A stretch of DNA of 64,000 bases from Clostridium scatologenes (GTDB taxonomy: Bacteria; Bacillota; Clostridia; Clostridiales; Clostridiaceae), in contig NZ_CP009933.1 in NCBI RefSeq assembly GCF_000968375.1, forward strand, positions 4,650,001 to 4,714,000. Direction: 5' to 3'. A model generated the notes under the pieces. That model was not told where the DNA came from. It did no database searches and worked only from the letters and a program-made list of their open reading frames with translations. Both the position numbers and the translations under genes were made by a program. The stretch's first letter is position 1; every line of letters starts with the position of its first letter. This document shows, one piece after another, positions 8,356 to 17,877 of this stretch.

Positions 8356-9807
8356 GTGGAACTTAAAAATAAAAAGTGGACAGATGAAAAATTTTTCGAA
8401 ATGAGAAAAGAAGTATTAAGCCAGTGGACAACAGGAAGCGAAGTAGATTTAAAGGAAGCGGTAGAATACTTAAAAAAGATACCAGAATATAAAAGCTTTC
8501 CTGCAAAATTAAGAAAAGCTAAAGAAGCGGGAATAACATTAGCACAACCAAGAGCAGGAGTTGCTCTAATAGATGAGCATATAGAACTTTTAAAACATCT
8601 TCAAGATGAAGGAGATGCAGATTTATTACCATCTACAATAGATAGTTATACGAGACAGAATAGATATGATGAATGTGAAATAGGAATAAAAGAAAGTTTA
8701 GCAGCAGGAAGATCATTATTAAATGGATTTCCAGGAGTAAACCATGGAGTAAAAGGATGTAGAAAGGTATTTGAAGCAGTAAACTTGCCACTTCAAGCAA
8801 GACATGGTACACCAGATTCAAGATTACTTTCAGAAATAATACATGCAGCAGGATGGACTTCAAATGAAGGTGGAGGAATATCTTATAATGTTCCATATGC
8901 TAAAAGTGTATCAATAGAGAAAAGTTTGTTGGACTGGCAGTATTGTGATAGACTTGTTGGATATTATGAAGAACAGGGAATATCAATAAACAGAGAACCA
9001 TTTGGGCCTTTAACAGGAACTTTAGTTCCACCAAGTACATCTAATACAGTAGCAATAATAGAAGCATTGCTTGCAGCAGAGCAAGGAGTTAAAAACATAA
9101 CAGTAGGATATGGACAGTGTGGAAATTTAGTTCAAGATGTTGCAGCAATAAGAGCATTAGAAGAACAAGTGAATGAATATTTAAAAAAATATGGATATGA
9201 TGATGTTTATATAACAACAGTATTTCATCAATGGATGGGAGGATTCCCACAGGATGAAGCAAAAGCATTTGGAGTAATAGGATCAGGAGCGGCAACAGCA
9301 GCACTAGCTGGTGCAACAAAGGTTATAGTAAAAACACCACATGAAGCATTGGGAATACCGACAAAAGAAGCAAATGCAGCAGGAATAAAAGCAACAAAAA
9401 TGACACTTAATATGTTTCAGGGACAAAGACTTCCAATGTCAAAGGAATTAGAAACAGAAATAAGCATAATAAAAGCAGAAACTAAATGTATGATGGATAA
9501 GTTATATGAGCTTGGGAACGGAGATTTAGCAGTAGGAACAGTAAAAGGATTTGCAGCAGGAGTAGTCGACATACCATTTGCACCAAGTAAGTATAATGTG
9601 GGAAAAATGATGCCAGCAAGAGATAATAATGGAGCAGTAAGATACTTGGATTTTGGGAACTTGCCACTAACTGAAGAATTAAAGGAATTTAACACAAGAA
9701 AACTAGAAGAAAGAGGAAAGTTTGAAGGAAGAGAAGTAACATTCCAGATGACTATAGATGATATATTTGCTGTAGGAAAAGGTGTTTTGATAGGAAGACC
9801 TGAATAA
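8356..9807 (+). CDS. glmE: Glutamate mutase (methylaspartate mutase) epsilon subunit
   Basis: Catalytic TIM-barrel subunit that binds glutamate and, with the sigma subunit, holds adenosylcobalamin at the subunit interface. Recognisable stretches are the glycine-rich GFPGVNHGVKGCRK, QARHGTPDSR and HQWMGGFPQDEAKA. The 483-residue length equals the known enzymes. It uses a GTG start with GGAGG 8 nt upstream, beginning 12 nt after glmL. The product feeds the ammonia-lyase encoded next. Confidence 0.97.
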   Translation: MELKNKKWTDEKFFEMRKEVLSQWTTGSEVDLKEAVEYLKKIPEYKSFPAKLRKAKEAGITLAQPRAGVALIDEHIELLKHLQDEGDADLLPSTIDSYTRQNRYDECEIGIKESLAAGRSLLNGFPGVNHGVKGCRKVFEAVNLPLQARHGTPDSRLLSEIIHAAGWTSNEGGGISYNVPYAKSVSIEKSLLDWQYCDRLVGYYEEQGISINREPFGPLTGTLVPPSTSNTVAIIEALLAAEQGVKNITVGYGQCGNLVQDVAAIRALEEQVNEYLKKYGYDDVYITTVFHQWMGGFPQDEAKAFGVIGSGAATAALAGATKVIVKTPHEALGIPTKEANAAGIKATKMTLNMFQGQRLPMSKELETEISIIKAETKCMMDKLYELGNGDLAVGTVKGFAAGVVDIPFAPSKYNVGKMMPARDNNGAVRYLDFGNLPLTEELKEFNTRKLEERGKFEGREVTFQMTIDDIFAVGKGVLIGRPE

Positions 9808-9839
9808 TATAAATAATAATTAGAAAGACGGTGTAAAAA

Positions 9840-11081
9840 ATGAAAATAGTTGACGTTATTTGTTCAGAATCAAAAACAGGATTTTATTTTGATGATCAGA
9901 GAGCTATAAAAAAAGGAGCAGGTCATGATGGATTCACTTATGTAGGAGAACCAGTAACAGAAGGATTTAAAAATGTTAGACAGGCAGGAGAAGCTATATC
10001 TGTAATGCTTATATTAGAAGATGGTCAGGTAGCATATGGAGATTGTGCAGCAGTACAATATTCAGGAGCAGGCGGAAGAGATCCTTTATTTTTAGCTAAA
10101 GATTTTATTCCAGTTATAGAAAAGGAAATAGCGCCTAAGCTTATAGGAAGGGAATTAAAGGAATTCAAAGCACTAGCAGAAGAATTTGATAAAATGCAGG
10201 TTAATGGGAAAAGATTACATACAGCTATAAGATATGGAGTAACTCAAGCAATACTTGATGCAGTAGCAAAAGCTCAAAAATTAACTATGGCAGAAGTAAT
10301 AAGAAACGAATACAATTCAGGTTATGAAATAAATAGAGTTCCAATATTTACACAATCAGGAGATGACAGATACGACAATTCGGATAAAATGATAATAAAG
10401 GGTGCAGATGTAATGCCTCATGCACTTATAAATAATGTAGAAGAAAAATTAGGATTAAAAGGTGAAAAACTATTAAAGTATGTTGAATGGTTAAGAGATA
10501 GAGTAATAAAATTAAGAACTAAGGAAGATTATAGTCCAATATTCCATATAGATGTATATGGAACAATAGGTGCTGCATTTAATTATGATACAAAAGCAAT
10601 GGCTGATTATATAAAAACACTAGAAGAAGCAGCAAAACCATTCCATTTAAGAATAGAAGGACCAATGGATGTAGAAGAAAGACAAAAACAAATGGAAGCA
10701 ATGAGAGACTTGAGAGCAGAATTGGATGGAAGAGGAATAAACGTAGAATTAGTTGCAGATGAATGGTGCAACACAGTAGAGGATGTAAAATTCTTTACAG
10801 ACAATAAAGCAGGACATATGGTACAAATAAAGACACCAGATTTAGGTGGAGTAAATAATATAGCAGATGCAATAATGTATTGTAAAGAACATGATATGGG
10901 AGCATATTGTGGAGGAACGTGTAATGAAACAAATAGATCGGCTGAAGTAACTACAAATATAGGTATGGCTTGTGGCGCAAAACAGGTACTGGCTAAACCA
11001 GGAATGGGCGTAGATGAAGGATACATGATAGTTAATAATGAAATGAATAGAGTTATTGCACTTGTAAATAGAAGAAAATAA
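9840..11081 (+). CDS. mal: Methylaspartate ammonia-lyase
   Basis: Enolase-superfamily lyase removing ammonia from (2S,3S)-3-methylaspartate to give mesaconate. The 413-residue length equals the C. tetanomorphum enzyme. The catalytic lysine segment HMVQIKTPDLGGVNN, the metal-binding acidic residues in HIDVYGTIG, RIEGPMD and VADEWCNT, and the GGTCNETN loop are all present. It lies 32 nt after glmE and ends with a terminator, so the first part of the pathway (glmS-glmL-glmE-mal) looks like one transcript. Confidence 0.97.
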   Translation: MKIVDVICSESKTGFYFDDQRAIKKGAGHDGFTYVGEPVTEGFKNVRQAGEAISVMLILEDGQVAYGDCAAVQYSGAGGRDPLFLAKDFIPVIEKEIAPKLIGRELKEFKALAEEFDKMQVNGKRLHTAIRYGVTQAILDAVAKAQKLTMAEVIRNEYNSGYEINRVPIFTQSGDDRYDNSDKMIIKGADVMPHALINNVEEKLGLKGEKLLKYVEWLRDRVIKLRTKEDYSPIFHIDVYGTIGAAFNYDTKAMADYIKTLEEAAKPFHLRIEGPMDVEERQKQMEAMRDLRAELDGRGINVELVADEWCNTVEDVKFFTDNKAGHMVQIKTPDLGGVNNIADAIMYCKEHDMGAYCGGTCNETNRSAEVTTNIGMACGAKQVLAKPGMGVDEGYMIVNNEMNRVIALVNRRK

Positions 11082-11100
11082 TTGTACTCTAATTTGTAAA

Positions 11101-11125
11101 AGGCGGTTTGGTTAAACTGCCTTTT
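11101..11125 (+). terminator. Terminator after mal
   Basis: AGGCGGTTT (11101-11109) pairs with AAACTGCCT (11114-11122), including one G-U pair, followed by T residues. It could be partial, with read-through to the mesaconase genes. Confidence 0.7.
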
Positions 11126-11174
11126 CATCTACAAAAAAAGCACTAAAATATTTGCAAAGAGGAGAAAGATAAAT

Positions 11175-12017
11175 ATGAGAGATATAAATATATCAGAAAT
11201 AACAAGTTCTATAAAAAAATTATGCATAGATGCTAACTACTTTCTTTCAGAGGATGTTAAAAGTAGAATTAAAAAGGCTAAAGAAGAAGAAACGTGGGAT
11301 ATGGCAAAGGGGATTTTAGAAAAAATACTTGAGAATGTGGATATAGCTAAAAATGAACAAATGCCTATGTGCCAGGATACTGGTATGGCTTGTGTATTTG
11401 TAGAATTAGGTCAAGACGTTCATATAGTAGGTGGCAGCTTAGAAGATGCTATAAATGAAGGTGTAAGACAAGGATATACAGAAGGTTATTTAAGAAAATC
11501 TGTAGTAAAAGATCCATTGGATAGAGTAAACACAAAAGATAATACTCCAGCAGTTATATATTACAATTTAGTTCCAGGAGATAAATTAAAGATAACTGTG
11601 GCTCCTAAGGGATTTGGTTCAGAAAATATGAGCCAAATTAAAATGTTAAAGCCTGCAGATGGATTAGATGGAGTTAAAGAATTTATACTTAAAGCAGTAA
11701 AAGAAGCAGGACCTAATCCATGTCCTCCAATTGTAGTTGGTGTAGGTATAGGTGGAACCTTTGATAAAGCAGCAAATTTAGCTAAAAAAGCACTAATCAG
11801 ACCTTTAGCAGAGAGAAATTCAAATCCATTTTATGGAGATTTAGAAAAAGAACTTTTAGATAAAATAAACGCTTTGGGAATTGGACCTCAAGGATTTGGA
11901 GGAAAGACTACTGCACTTGCAGTGAATATAGAAACATACCCAACTCATATAGCAGGACTTCCAGTTGCTGTTAATATAAATTGCCATGTTACAAGACATG
12001 CAGAGATAGAATTATAA
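11175..12017 (+). CDS. Mesaconate hydratase (class I fumarase-type) alpha subunit
   Basis: Large subunit of an oxygen-sensitive 4Fe-4S hydro-lyase homologous to the N-terminal part of class I fumarase and tartrate dehydratase. The conserved MPMCQDTGMACVFVE segment holds a cluster cysteine, and GPNPCPPIVVGVGIGG a second; GGKTTALAV lies near the end. Generic annotation would be fumarate hydratase. Its place between mal and citD makes mesaconate to (S)-citramalate the likely reaction, with some fumarase activity possible. SD AGAGGAG precedes the ATG. Confidence 0.9.
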   Translation: MRDINISEITSSIKKLCIDANYFLSEDVKSRIKKAKEEETWDMAKGILEKILENVDIAKNEQMPMCQDTGMACVFVELGQDVHIVGGSLEDAINEGVRQGYTEGYLRKSVVKDPLDRVNTKDNTPAVIYYNLVPGDKLKITVAPKGFGSENMSQIKMLKPADGLDGVKEFILKAVKEAGPNPCPPIVVGVGIGGTFDKAANLAKKALIRPLAERNSNPFYGDLEKELLDKINALGIGPQGFGGKTTALAVNIETYPTHIAGLPVAVNINCHVTRHAEIEL

Positions 12018-12042
12018 TTATTGATAATTTGGAGGTATAAGT

Positions 12043-12603
12043 ATGGAAAAAAGAATTACAACTCCTTTCACAGAGGAAAAGGTTAAGGGGTTAAAGGCTG
12101 GAGACAGTGTATTGGTATCAGGAGTTATATATACTGCAAGAGATGCAGCTCATAAAAGACTTGTGGAACTTTTAGATAAGGGTGAAGAATTACCTATGGA
12201 TGTAAAAGATTCAATTATATATTATGTAGGACCAAGTCCAGCAAAGCCAGGAAAAGTAATAGGTTCAGCAGGACCAACTACAAGTTATAGAATGGATCCT
12301 TATGCACCAAGATTATTAGATATAGGCTTAAAGGGAATGATAGGAAAAGGCTTAAGATCAAAGGAAGTAATAGAGTCTATGAAAAAAAATAAGGCTATTT
12401 ATTTTGCAGCTATAGGTGGAGCTGCTGCGCTTATGGGAAAGGCTATAAAAAAAGCAGAAGTTATAGCTTACGAAGATTTGGGATCTGAAGCGGTAAGAAG
12501 ATTAGAAGTAGAAGATCTACCTCTAGTCGTAGTAATAGATTCTGAAGGAAATAATTTGTACAAAATAGGGCAAGAAGGATATTTAAATTCTGTAAATGAC
12601 TAA
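12043..12603 (+). CDS. Mesaconate hydratase (class I fumarase-type) beta subunit
   Basis: Small subunit matching the C-terminal domain of class I fumarases (FumA beta). Typical segments are LVSGVIYTARDAAHKRL near the start, YVGPSPAKPGKVIGSAGPTT in the middle and AIGGAAALMGKAI near the end. It is 186 residues long, encoded 25 nt after the alpha subunit behind GGAGG. With the alpha subunit it should form the mesaconase of the methylaspartate pathway. Confidence 0.92.
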   Translation: MEKRITTPFTEEKVKGLKAGDSVLVSGVIYTARDAAHKRLVELLDKGEELPMDVKDSIIYYVGPSPAKPGKVIGSAGPTTSYRMDPYAPRLLDIGLKGMIGKGLRSKEVIESMKKNKAIYFAAIGGAAALMGKAIKKAEVIAYEDLGSEAVRRLEVEDLPLVVVIDSEGNNLYKIGQEGYLNSVND

Positions 12604-12629
12604 ATTAGGAATATGAGGAGAGAAAGCTA

Positions 12630-12893
12630 ATGGAAATAAATAAAATAGCCAAAGCAGGTACACTAGAATCAAATGACATAATGATTATGGTTGCGCCAAA
12701 TGAAAATGGCAAAGTAGAATTAGAACTTGAAAGTATAGTAATTAAGCAGTTTGGAAAACAAATAGAAAAAACTATACTAGAAAAGGTGAAAGAATTAGGA
12801 ATAGAAAGTATAACTATAAAAGCTCAGGATAAAGGAGCATTAGATTATACAATAAAAGCGAGAGTTGAAACAGCTATAGAAAGAGCAGTGTAA
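12630..12893 (+). CDS. citD: Citrate/citramalate lyase acyl carrier protein (gamma subunit)
   Basis: Acyl carrier subunit of 87 residues bearing the phosphoribosyl-dephospho-CoA group that carries the acetyl thioester. The serine in AGTLESNDIM is the expected attachment site. In this context the complex most likely cleaves (S)-citramalate to acetate and pyruvate. It is encoded immediately ahead of citE and citF. Confidence 0.93.
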   Translation: MEINKIAKAGTLESNDIMIMVAPNENGKVELELESIVIKQFGKQIEKTILEKVKELGIESITIKAQDKGALDYTIKARVETAIERAV

Positions 12894-12915
12894 ATTTAAA
12901 ATTGAGGTGAGATAT

Positions 12916-13788
12916 ATGAAAACACTAAGAAGAACAATGCTTTTTATGCCTGGCAATAATCCTGGAATGCTTCAAAGTGCACCAATACTTGGAGCTGATT
13001 CAGTAATACTTGATTTAGAAGATGCAGTAAGTCTTACAGAAAAAGATAGTGCAAGAAGACTTGTTAGTGAGGCCATAAAAGTTATAGATTATTCAGCAGT
13101 AGAATTAGTAGTAAGAGTAAATCCACTAGATACTGAATATGGACCAAAGGATATAGATACCATAGCTAGAGTTAAGCCAGATGCATTAATGATTCCTAAA
13201 GCTACAGAAGAGCAGCTTGAAACTATAGATAAAATGCTTTCTAAAATTGAAAGTGAAGAAAAATTTGAAGACAATCATATAAAACTTATTCCAATTGTAG
13301 AAACAGCTTACGGCTTGGAAAATGTGTACAGTATAATTAAGTCATCTAAAAGAGTAGTAGGAGTACTTTTAGGAGCAGAGGATTTAACTTCAGACTTTGG
13401 AATTAAGAGAACAAAAGAAGGAGAAGAAATATTTTATGCAAGAAATAGAGTATCTACAGCTTGCAGAGCTTCTAGAGTAGATGCTATAGATACACCTTTT
13501 ACAGATACTAATGATTATGAAGGATTAAGAAAAGATACATTTAAAGCTAAGAGCTTAGGTTTCACAGGAAAATCATCCATAAATCCAAGACAAATAGACA
13601 CTATACATTCAGTATTTGCACCAACAGAATCCGAAATAAAGCATGCAGTAAGAGTATTAGAAGCTAGAGATGAAGCTAAAGCTAAGGGATTAGGAGTATT
13701 TTCTTTAGATGGAAAGATGGTAGATGCACCTGTAATAAACAGAGCAGTAACTACTGTAGAATTGGCTAAATTATTAGGCCTTATTTAA
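12916..13788 (+). CDS. citE: Citrate/citramalate lyase beta subunit
   Basis: HpcH/HpaI-type TIM-barrel subunit that performs the aldol cleavage of the acyl-CoA-like intermediate. RRTMLFMPGNNP at the N-terminus, DLEDAV (metal ligand Glu/Asp), VRVNPLDT, IPIVETAYG and LLGAEDLTSDFG are characteristic. The ATG at 12916 is chosen over the in-frame GTG at 12907 because GAGGTGA (12904-12910) is its SD. 290 residues. Confidence 0.95.
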   Translation: MKTLRRTMLFMPGNNPGMLQSAPILGADSVILDLEDAVSLTEKDSARRLVSEAIKVIDYSAVELVVRVNPLDTEYGPKDIDTIARVKPDALMIPKATEEQLETIDKMLSKIESEEKFEDNHIKLIPIVETAYGLENVYSIIKSSKRVVGVLLGAEDLTSDFGIKRTKEGEEIFYARNRVSTACRASRVDAIDTPFTDTNDYEGLRKDTFKAKSLGFTGKSSINPRQIDTIHSVFAPTESEIKHAVRVLEARDEAKAKGLGVFSLDGKMVDAPVINRAVTTVELAKLLGLI

Positions 13789-13831
13789 TTAATATGTGTT
13801 AGATTAAATCTGGAAAAAGTGAGGTATTACT

Positions 13832-15373
13832 ATGAAAAATGTACTAGGAAGAGAAATTCCTGATAATATAGAAGGTTATGGGGAAGTAAGGCCTTTTCAA
13901 GGAGCTTTTTCAAATTGTGGTGTTAAAGAAAAAGTAGGTGTAAAGGTAAGTTCTGTAAAACCAGGAGAAGACAAAGTATTAAACAGTATAGAAGAAGCTT
14001 TAGATAAAGTAGAAATAAAAGATGGTATGACTATATCATTTCATCATCATTTAAGAAATGGAGATTTCATACTTAATAATGTAATGTATGCTATTTCAAA
14101 AAGAGGAATAAAAGACATTACTGTAGCAGCAAGTTCTATATTCCCAATACATGAGCCTTTAGTAGAATATATGAAAAAGGGTATTGTAACAGGAATAGCT
14201 GCAAACTACATGTCAGGACCTGTAGCAGAAGCTGTATCAAAGGGATACTTAAAAAAACCAGCAGTAATGATGACTCATGGTGGAAGACCAAGAGCTATAG
14301 AAAGTGGAGACTTACATATAGATGTAGCATTTATAGGAGCACCAACTGCAGATACCTATGGAAACATAAATGGAGTTTATGGAAATGCTGCTTGTGGTTC
14401 ATTAGGATATGCTGCAAGTGATGCTGAATATGCAGATAAAGTAATAGCAATTACTGATAACCTTGTTCCTTATCCTGCATGTCCTATTGAAATCAATCAA
14501 ACTTATATAGATTATGTAGTTAAAGTTGATTCCATAGGAAATCCAGCAGGTATTGTATCAGGTACTACAAAAATTACAAAGGATCCTGTAGGACTTAAAA
14601 TAGCTAAAATGGCATCAAAGGTTATAGAAGCTTCAGGACTTGTAAAGGATGGAATGTCATTTCAAACAGGAGCAGGAGGAACTTCTCTTGCAGTAGCAGA
14701 AAACTTAAAAGAAATAATGAGAGATAAGAAAGTAACAGGAAGTTTTGCAGCAGGAGGAATAACAGGTTATATTGTAGATATGTTTGAAGAAGGATTATTT
14801 AGAAATATATTTGATGTACAGTGCTTTGATTTAAAGGCTGTAGAATCCTATAGAAATAATCCTAAACATCAAGGTATGAGCGGATCAATGTATGGGAACC
14901 CTCATAATAAAGGAGCTGTAGTAAATAACTTAGATATAATGATACTTGGAGCTACAGAAATAGATACAAATTTCAATGTAAATGTAACAACAGGTTCTGA
15001 TGGAATAATAATGGGAGGTTCAGGTGGACACAGTGATACTGCAGCAGGAGCAAAGCTTGCCATAGTAGTTACAAACCTTATAAAAGGAAGATTACCAATT
15101 ATTAAGGATACAGTTACTACAGTTACAACACCAGGAGAAAGTATAGATGTGGTAGTTACTGAAAGAGGTATAGCTGTAAATCCAATGAGAAAAGACTTAA
15201 TAGAAAAATTAAAAGCTAAAAACTTACCTGTTATGACAATAGGAGAACTAAAAGATTTAGCTGAAAATATGACAGGAAAGCCAGAGCCTATAGAATTTAC
15301 AGATAAGGTTGTAGCAGTTGTAGAGTACAGAGATGGTACAATAATAGATGTAGTTAGAAAACCATTAAATTGA
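13832..15373 (+). CDS. citF: Citrate/citramalate lyase alpha subunit
   Basis: Acyl carrier protein transferase subunit that exchanges acetate on the carrier for the substrate (citramalate or citrate). The 513-residue protein shows MTISFHHHLRNGD, MTHGGRPRAIESGDLHIDVA, the GAGGTSLAVAE loop and GSGGHSDTAAG typical for CitF. SD GAGG and an ATG start lie 43 nt after citE. It is followed 10 nt later by the activating ligase gene. Confidence 0.96.
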   Translation: MKNVLGREIPDNIEGYGEVRPFQGAFSNCGVKEKVGVKVSSVKPGEDKVLNSIEEALDKVEIKDGMTISFHHHLRNGDFILNNVMYAISKRGIKDITVAASSIFPIHEPLVEYMKKGIVTGIAANYMSGPVAEAVSKGYLKKPAVMMTHGGRPRAIESGDLHIDVAFIGAPTADTYGNINGVYGNAACGSLGYAASDAEYADKVIAITDNLVPYPACPIEINQTYIDYVVKVDSIGNPAGIVSGTTKITKDPVGLKIAKMASKVIEASGLVKDGMSFQTGAGGTSLAVAENLKEIMRDKKVTGSFAAGGITGYIVDMFEEGLFRNIFDVQCFDLKAVESYRNNPKHQGMSGSMYGNPHNKGAVVNNLDIMILGATEIDTNFNVNVTTGSDGIIMGGSGGHSDTAAGAKLAIVVTNLIKGRLPIIKDTVTTVTTPGESIDVVVTERGIAVNPMRKDLIEKLKAKNLPVMTIGELKDLAENMTGKPEPIEFTDKVVAVVEYRDGTIIDVVRKPLN

Positions 15374-15383
15374 GGAGATAAAA

Positions 15384-16430
15384 ATGTATGATTTAAAGCT
15401 TCAGAAAATAAATTTAAAAAATGAAGAAGAAAAAAATGAAGTATATAAATTTTTAGAAAGCTTTGGATTGATATTGGATAAAGATGTGGATTATACAGTA
15501 GTTTTTAGAGACGAAAATAATGTAATTAAAGCCACTTGTTCTAAAGCTAAGAATGTATTTAAGTGCTTTGCCATATCAGAGGATATAAGGGGAGAAAACA
15601 TAACTTCTTCCCTTATATCTGATTTAGTAGATAAGCTTTTTGAAGAAGGAGTATATCATAGTTTTTTATTTACTAAACCAGACAAAGTAAAAATATTTAC
15701 TTCCTTAAATTTTAACCTTATATACAAAGAAGAAAATGCTGCTTTATTGGAATATGGAATTTATAATATAAATAAAGCTTTAGATAAAATGATAACTAAA
15801 TATGAAATAGATGTAACTACTGAAAAAGGTTCGTTAGTAATGAATTGTAACCCACTTACTAATGGACATAGATATTTAGTAGAAGAGGCTTCAAAAAAGT
15901 GCAGTGAAGTCATAGTATTTGTGGTAGAAGAAGACAAATCTTTATTTCCTTTCAAGGATAGATATTTAATAGTAAAAGAAGGTTTATCAGATTTAAAAAA
16001 TGTAAAAGTTATTCCAGGTAGTGAATATATTATATCATCAGCTACTTTTCCATCCTATTTTATTAGAAAAGAGGATGAAAGATTAAAATCCTATGAAAAT
16101 ATTGATTGTAACATATTTGGGGAATATTTTTGTAAAAGATTAAATATAATAAAGAGATTTGTAGGTGAAGAACCCTACTGTAATGTTACGAATACATATA
16201 ATAACACATTAAAAAAAGTTATGCCAAAGTATGGTGTAGAGCTGATGGAAATAGGAAGAAAATGTTATAAAGGTAATTATATAAGTGCTTCTAAAGTTAG
16301 AGAATTTATAAAAAATAATCAAATGGATCAAGTAAAAAATATAGTACCTGAAGTAACATGGAAGTTTTTGAATTCTAATAGAGGAAAGGAGATAAGAGAG
16401 AAAATAGAAAAAAGTGACTCTCCACATTAG
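15384..16430 (+). CDS. citC: [Citrate (pro-3S)-lyase] ligase (acetylates the lyase carrier)
   Basis: Activates the lyase by acetylating its thiol prosthetic group with acetate and ATP. The N-terminal 120 residues resemble a GNAT-like region and the C-terminal part is a nucleotidyltransferase with the ATP-binding motif VMNCNPLTNGHRYLVEEA (T/HxGH-like) and a late ISASKVREFI motif. 348 residues agree with CitC. It starts 10 nt after citF behind GAGGAG. Confidence 0.93.
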   Translation: MYDLKLQKINLKNEEEKNEVYKFLESFGLILDKDVDYTVVFRDENNVIKATCSKAKNVFKCFAISEDIRGENITSSLISDLVDKLFEEGVYHSFLFTKPDKVKIFTSLNFNLIYKEENAALLEYGIYNINKALDKMITKYEIDVTTEKGSLVMNCNPLTNGHRYLVEEASKKCSEVIVFVVEEDKSLFPFKDRYLIVKEGLSDLKNVKVIPGSEYIISSATFPSYFIRKEDERLKSYENIDCNIFGEYFCKRLNIIKRFVGEEPYCNVTNTYNNTLKKVMPKYGVELMEIGRKCYKGNYISASKVREFIKNNQMDQVKNIVPEVTWKFLNSNRGKEIREKIEKSDSPH

Positions 16431-16433
16431 TTT

Positions 16434-17030
16434 ATGAATAGATGTTGGTTAACAAATTACACTTATGAAGATTATGTTAAAGATAAACAAAAAAAGCATA
16501 ATATAAAAGGCATAAAAGAATATACACCGGAAGATATATTGATGTGCAGAGAAGAAAGAGTTTATGAACAAGAAAAATTAATTAAATTTCATAAAAAAAC
16601 ATTAGTTTTTATGAGAGTTAATTATCCTGGTGTAGTTAAAAATAATACAATAACACTTGGCATAATGAAGTTTATGAATAAATTTTTAATGGAAGAGCTT
16701 AAGCAATATATAGAGTATAAGAATTTTGTTATAACAGCAGAAGGACCATCATTAACACTTATTGTGAATAAAAACGCTAAAGATACAAAACAAATAACAG
16801 TTAATATAGAAAATAAACATTTTCTAGGCAGATATGTAGATATAGATGTTTATGATGAAAACAATAATAGTTTAAGTAGAGGAATGCTGGGCTTCAAATC
16901 AAGAACATGTTATATATGCAGCGATATTGCTCAGTATTGTGTAAGGTCAAGAAAACATAGTGAAGAAGAAATAAAAGAGTTTATTAAAAATAAGTATGAG
17001 GATTATTGTAAATGGTATAAAGTACTTTAG
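16434..17030 (+). CDS. citX: CitX-type holo-ACP transferase for the lyase
   Basis: Probable apo-citrate-lyase phosphoribosyl-dephospho-CoA transferase, which attaches the prosthetic group to CitD. The signature region is GRYVDIDVYD followed by SRGMLGFKSRTCYICSDIA and CVRSRKHSEEE, matching the CitX pattern (GR-DxDV-D, then R-CxxC, then CxRSR-H). No clear SD precedes the ATG, which lies 3 nt after the citC stop, so translational coupling is likely. A CitG (prosthetic-group synthase) gene is not present in the window. Confidence 0.85.
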   Translation: MNRCWLTNYTYEDYVKDKQKKHNIKGIKEYTPEDILMCREERVYEQEKLIKFHKKTLVFMRVNYPGVVKNNTITLGIMKFMNKFLMEELKQYIEYKNFVITAEGPSLTLIVNKNAKDTKQITVNIENKHFLGRYVDIDVYDENNNSLSRGMLGFKSRTCYICSDIAQYCVRSRKHSEEEIKEFIKNKYEDYCKWYKVL

Positions 17031-17102
17031 TATAAAAAATGAATGAAATATTTTCAGGAAATGGTTATAATAATGTATATAACAGAAATGTGGAGGTACT
17101 TT

Positions 17103-17816
17103 ATGTTTTTTAGAAATAGTGATGGCGGAGTATATGGAAAAATACCAATGAAGGTTAAAGTGATAATAGCATGTATAGCAGTATGTGTAGTAATTGGAAT
17201 AGCCTATAGAGAAACAATAAACAATAAAAAAGGCAATAGTATAATAGAAAATGTAAATAAAGAGAGTTCTAATAATATAGTCATAAAAGAAAAAAAAGAT
17301 GATAATATTTCAAAGCAGACAGAAGTTCAAAAGGCTGAGGAACAAAAGTATAATGAAAGTTATAAGGCTTTTGGACAAAAGAACTACGATAATGCAATAG
17401 CATTAGCTGATGAGATTATAAATGCAGATCCAAATTTTTATAAGGCTTATAATATTAAAGGAATAGCATTATGTTATAAAGGTAATTTTGATGAAGGAAT
17501 GAAAAATATAGATAAAGCACTTCAATTAAAGTCTGATTTTGGGTATGCTAGATTTAATAAAGCTTTAGGGTATGAGTTACATGGTGATTATGATGAGGCA
17601 TTAACTTGGTATGATAAAGATTTAGAGGTTGAAAATTATATATGGAGTTATTATGGTAAAGCTAGCATATATGGAAGACGAGGAGATGTGGAGAACACGG
17701 TAAAATATTTAAAAACAGCTGTAAATATGTCCCCAGATATAAAAGGTATTGCTGCCAAAGAAGAAGATTTTGATCCAGTAAAGGATTCTCAAGAATTTCA
17801 AAATGTGATCAAGTAA
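17103..17816 (+). CDS. Membrane-anchored TPR protein
   Basis: A 237-residue protein of unknown function. An N-terminal hydrophobic helix (VKVIIACIAVCVVIGIAY, about residues 17-34) anchors a charged linker and a C-terminal domain of about three tetratricopeptide repeats (for example NFYKAYNIKGIALCYKGNFD and GYARFNKALGYELHGDYDEA). I chose the ATG at 17103 because GGAGGT (17092-17097) precedes it; the longer reading frame from 17043 lacks an SD. It follows citX by 72 nt but no functional link is evident. Confidence 0.8.
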   Translation: MFFRNSDGGVYGKIPMKVKVIIACIAVCVVIGIAYRETINNKKGNSIIENVNKESSNNIVIKEKKDDNISKQTEVQKAEEQKYNESYKAFGQKNYDNAIALADEIINADPNFYKAYNIKGIALCYKGNFDEGMKNIDKALQLKSDFGYARFNKALGYELHGDYDEALTWYDKDLEVENYIWSYYGKASIYGRRGDVENTVKYLKTAVNMSPDIKGIAAKEEDFDPVKDSQEFQNVIK

Positions 17817-17860
17817 AATAATCCCCAAAACTTTTTAAACAATGGGGATTATTTTATTTT
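17817..17860. terminator. Bidirectional terminator between convergent genes
   Basis: AATAATCCCCA (17817-17827) pairs perfectly with TGGGGATTATT (17843-17853). T-rich tracts on both strands suit termination of the TPR gene and of the convergent sigma-54 activator gene. Confidence 0.85.
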
Positions 17861-17877
17861 CGAAATGTGGATAACTT

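Noticed and set aside
10607..11128. 173-codon open frame opposite mal
   Set aside because: Antisense to a complete enzyme gene, no SD, Ser/Pro/Ile-rich composition typical of a shadow frame in AT-rich DNA.
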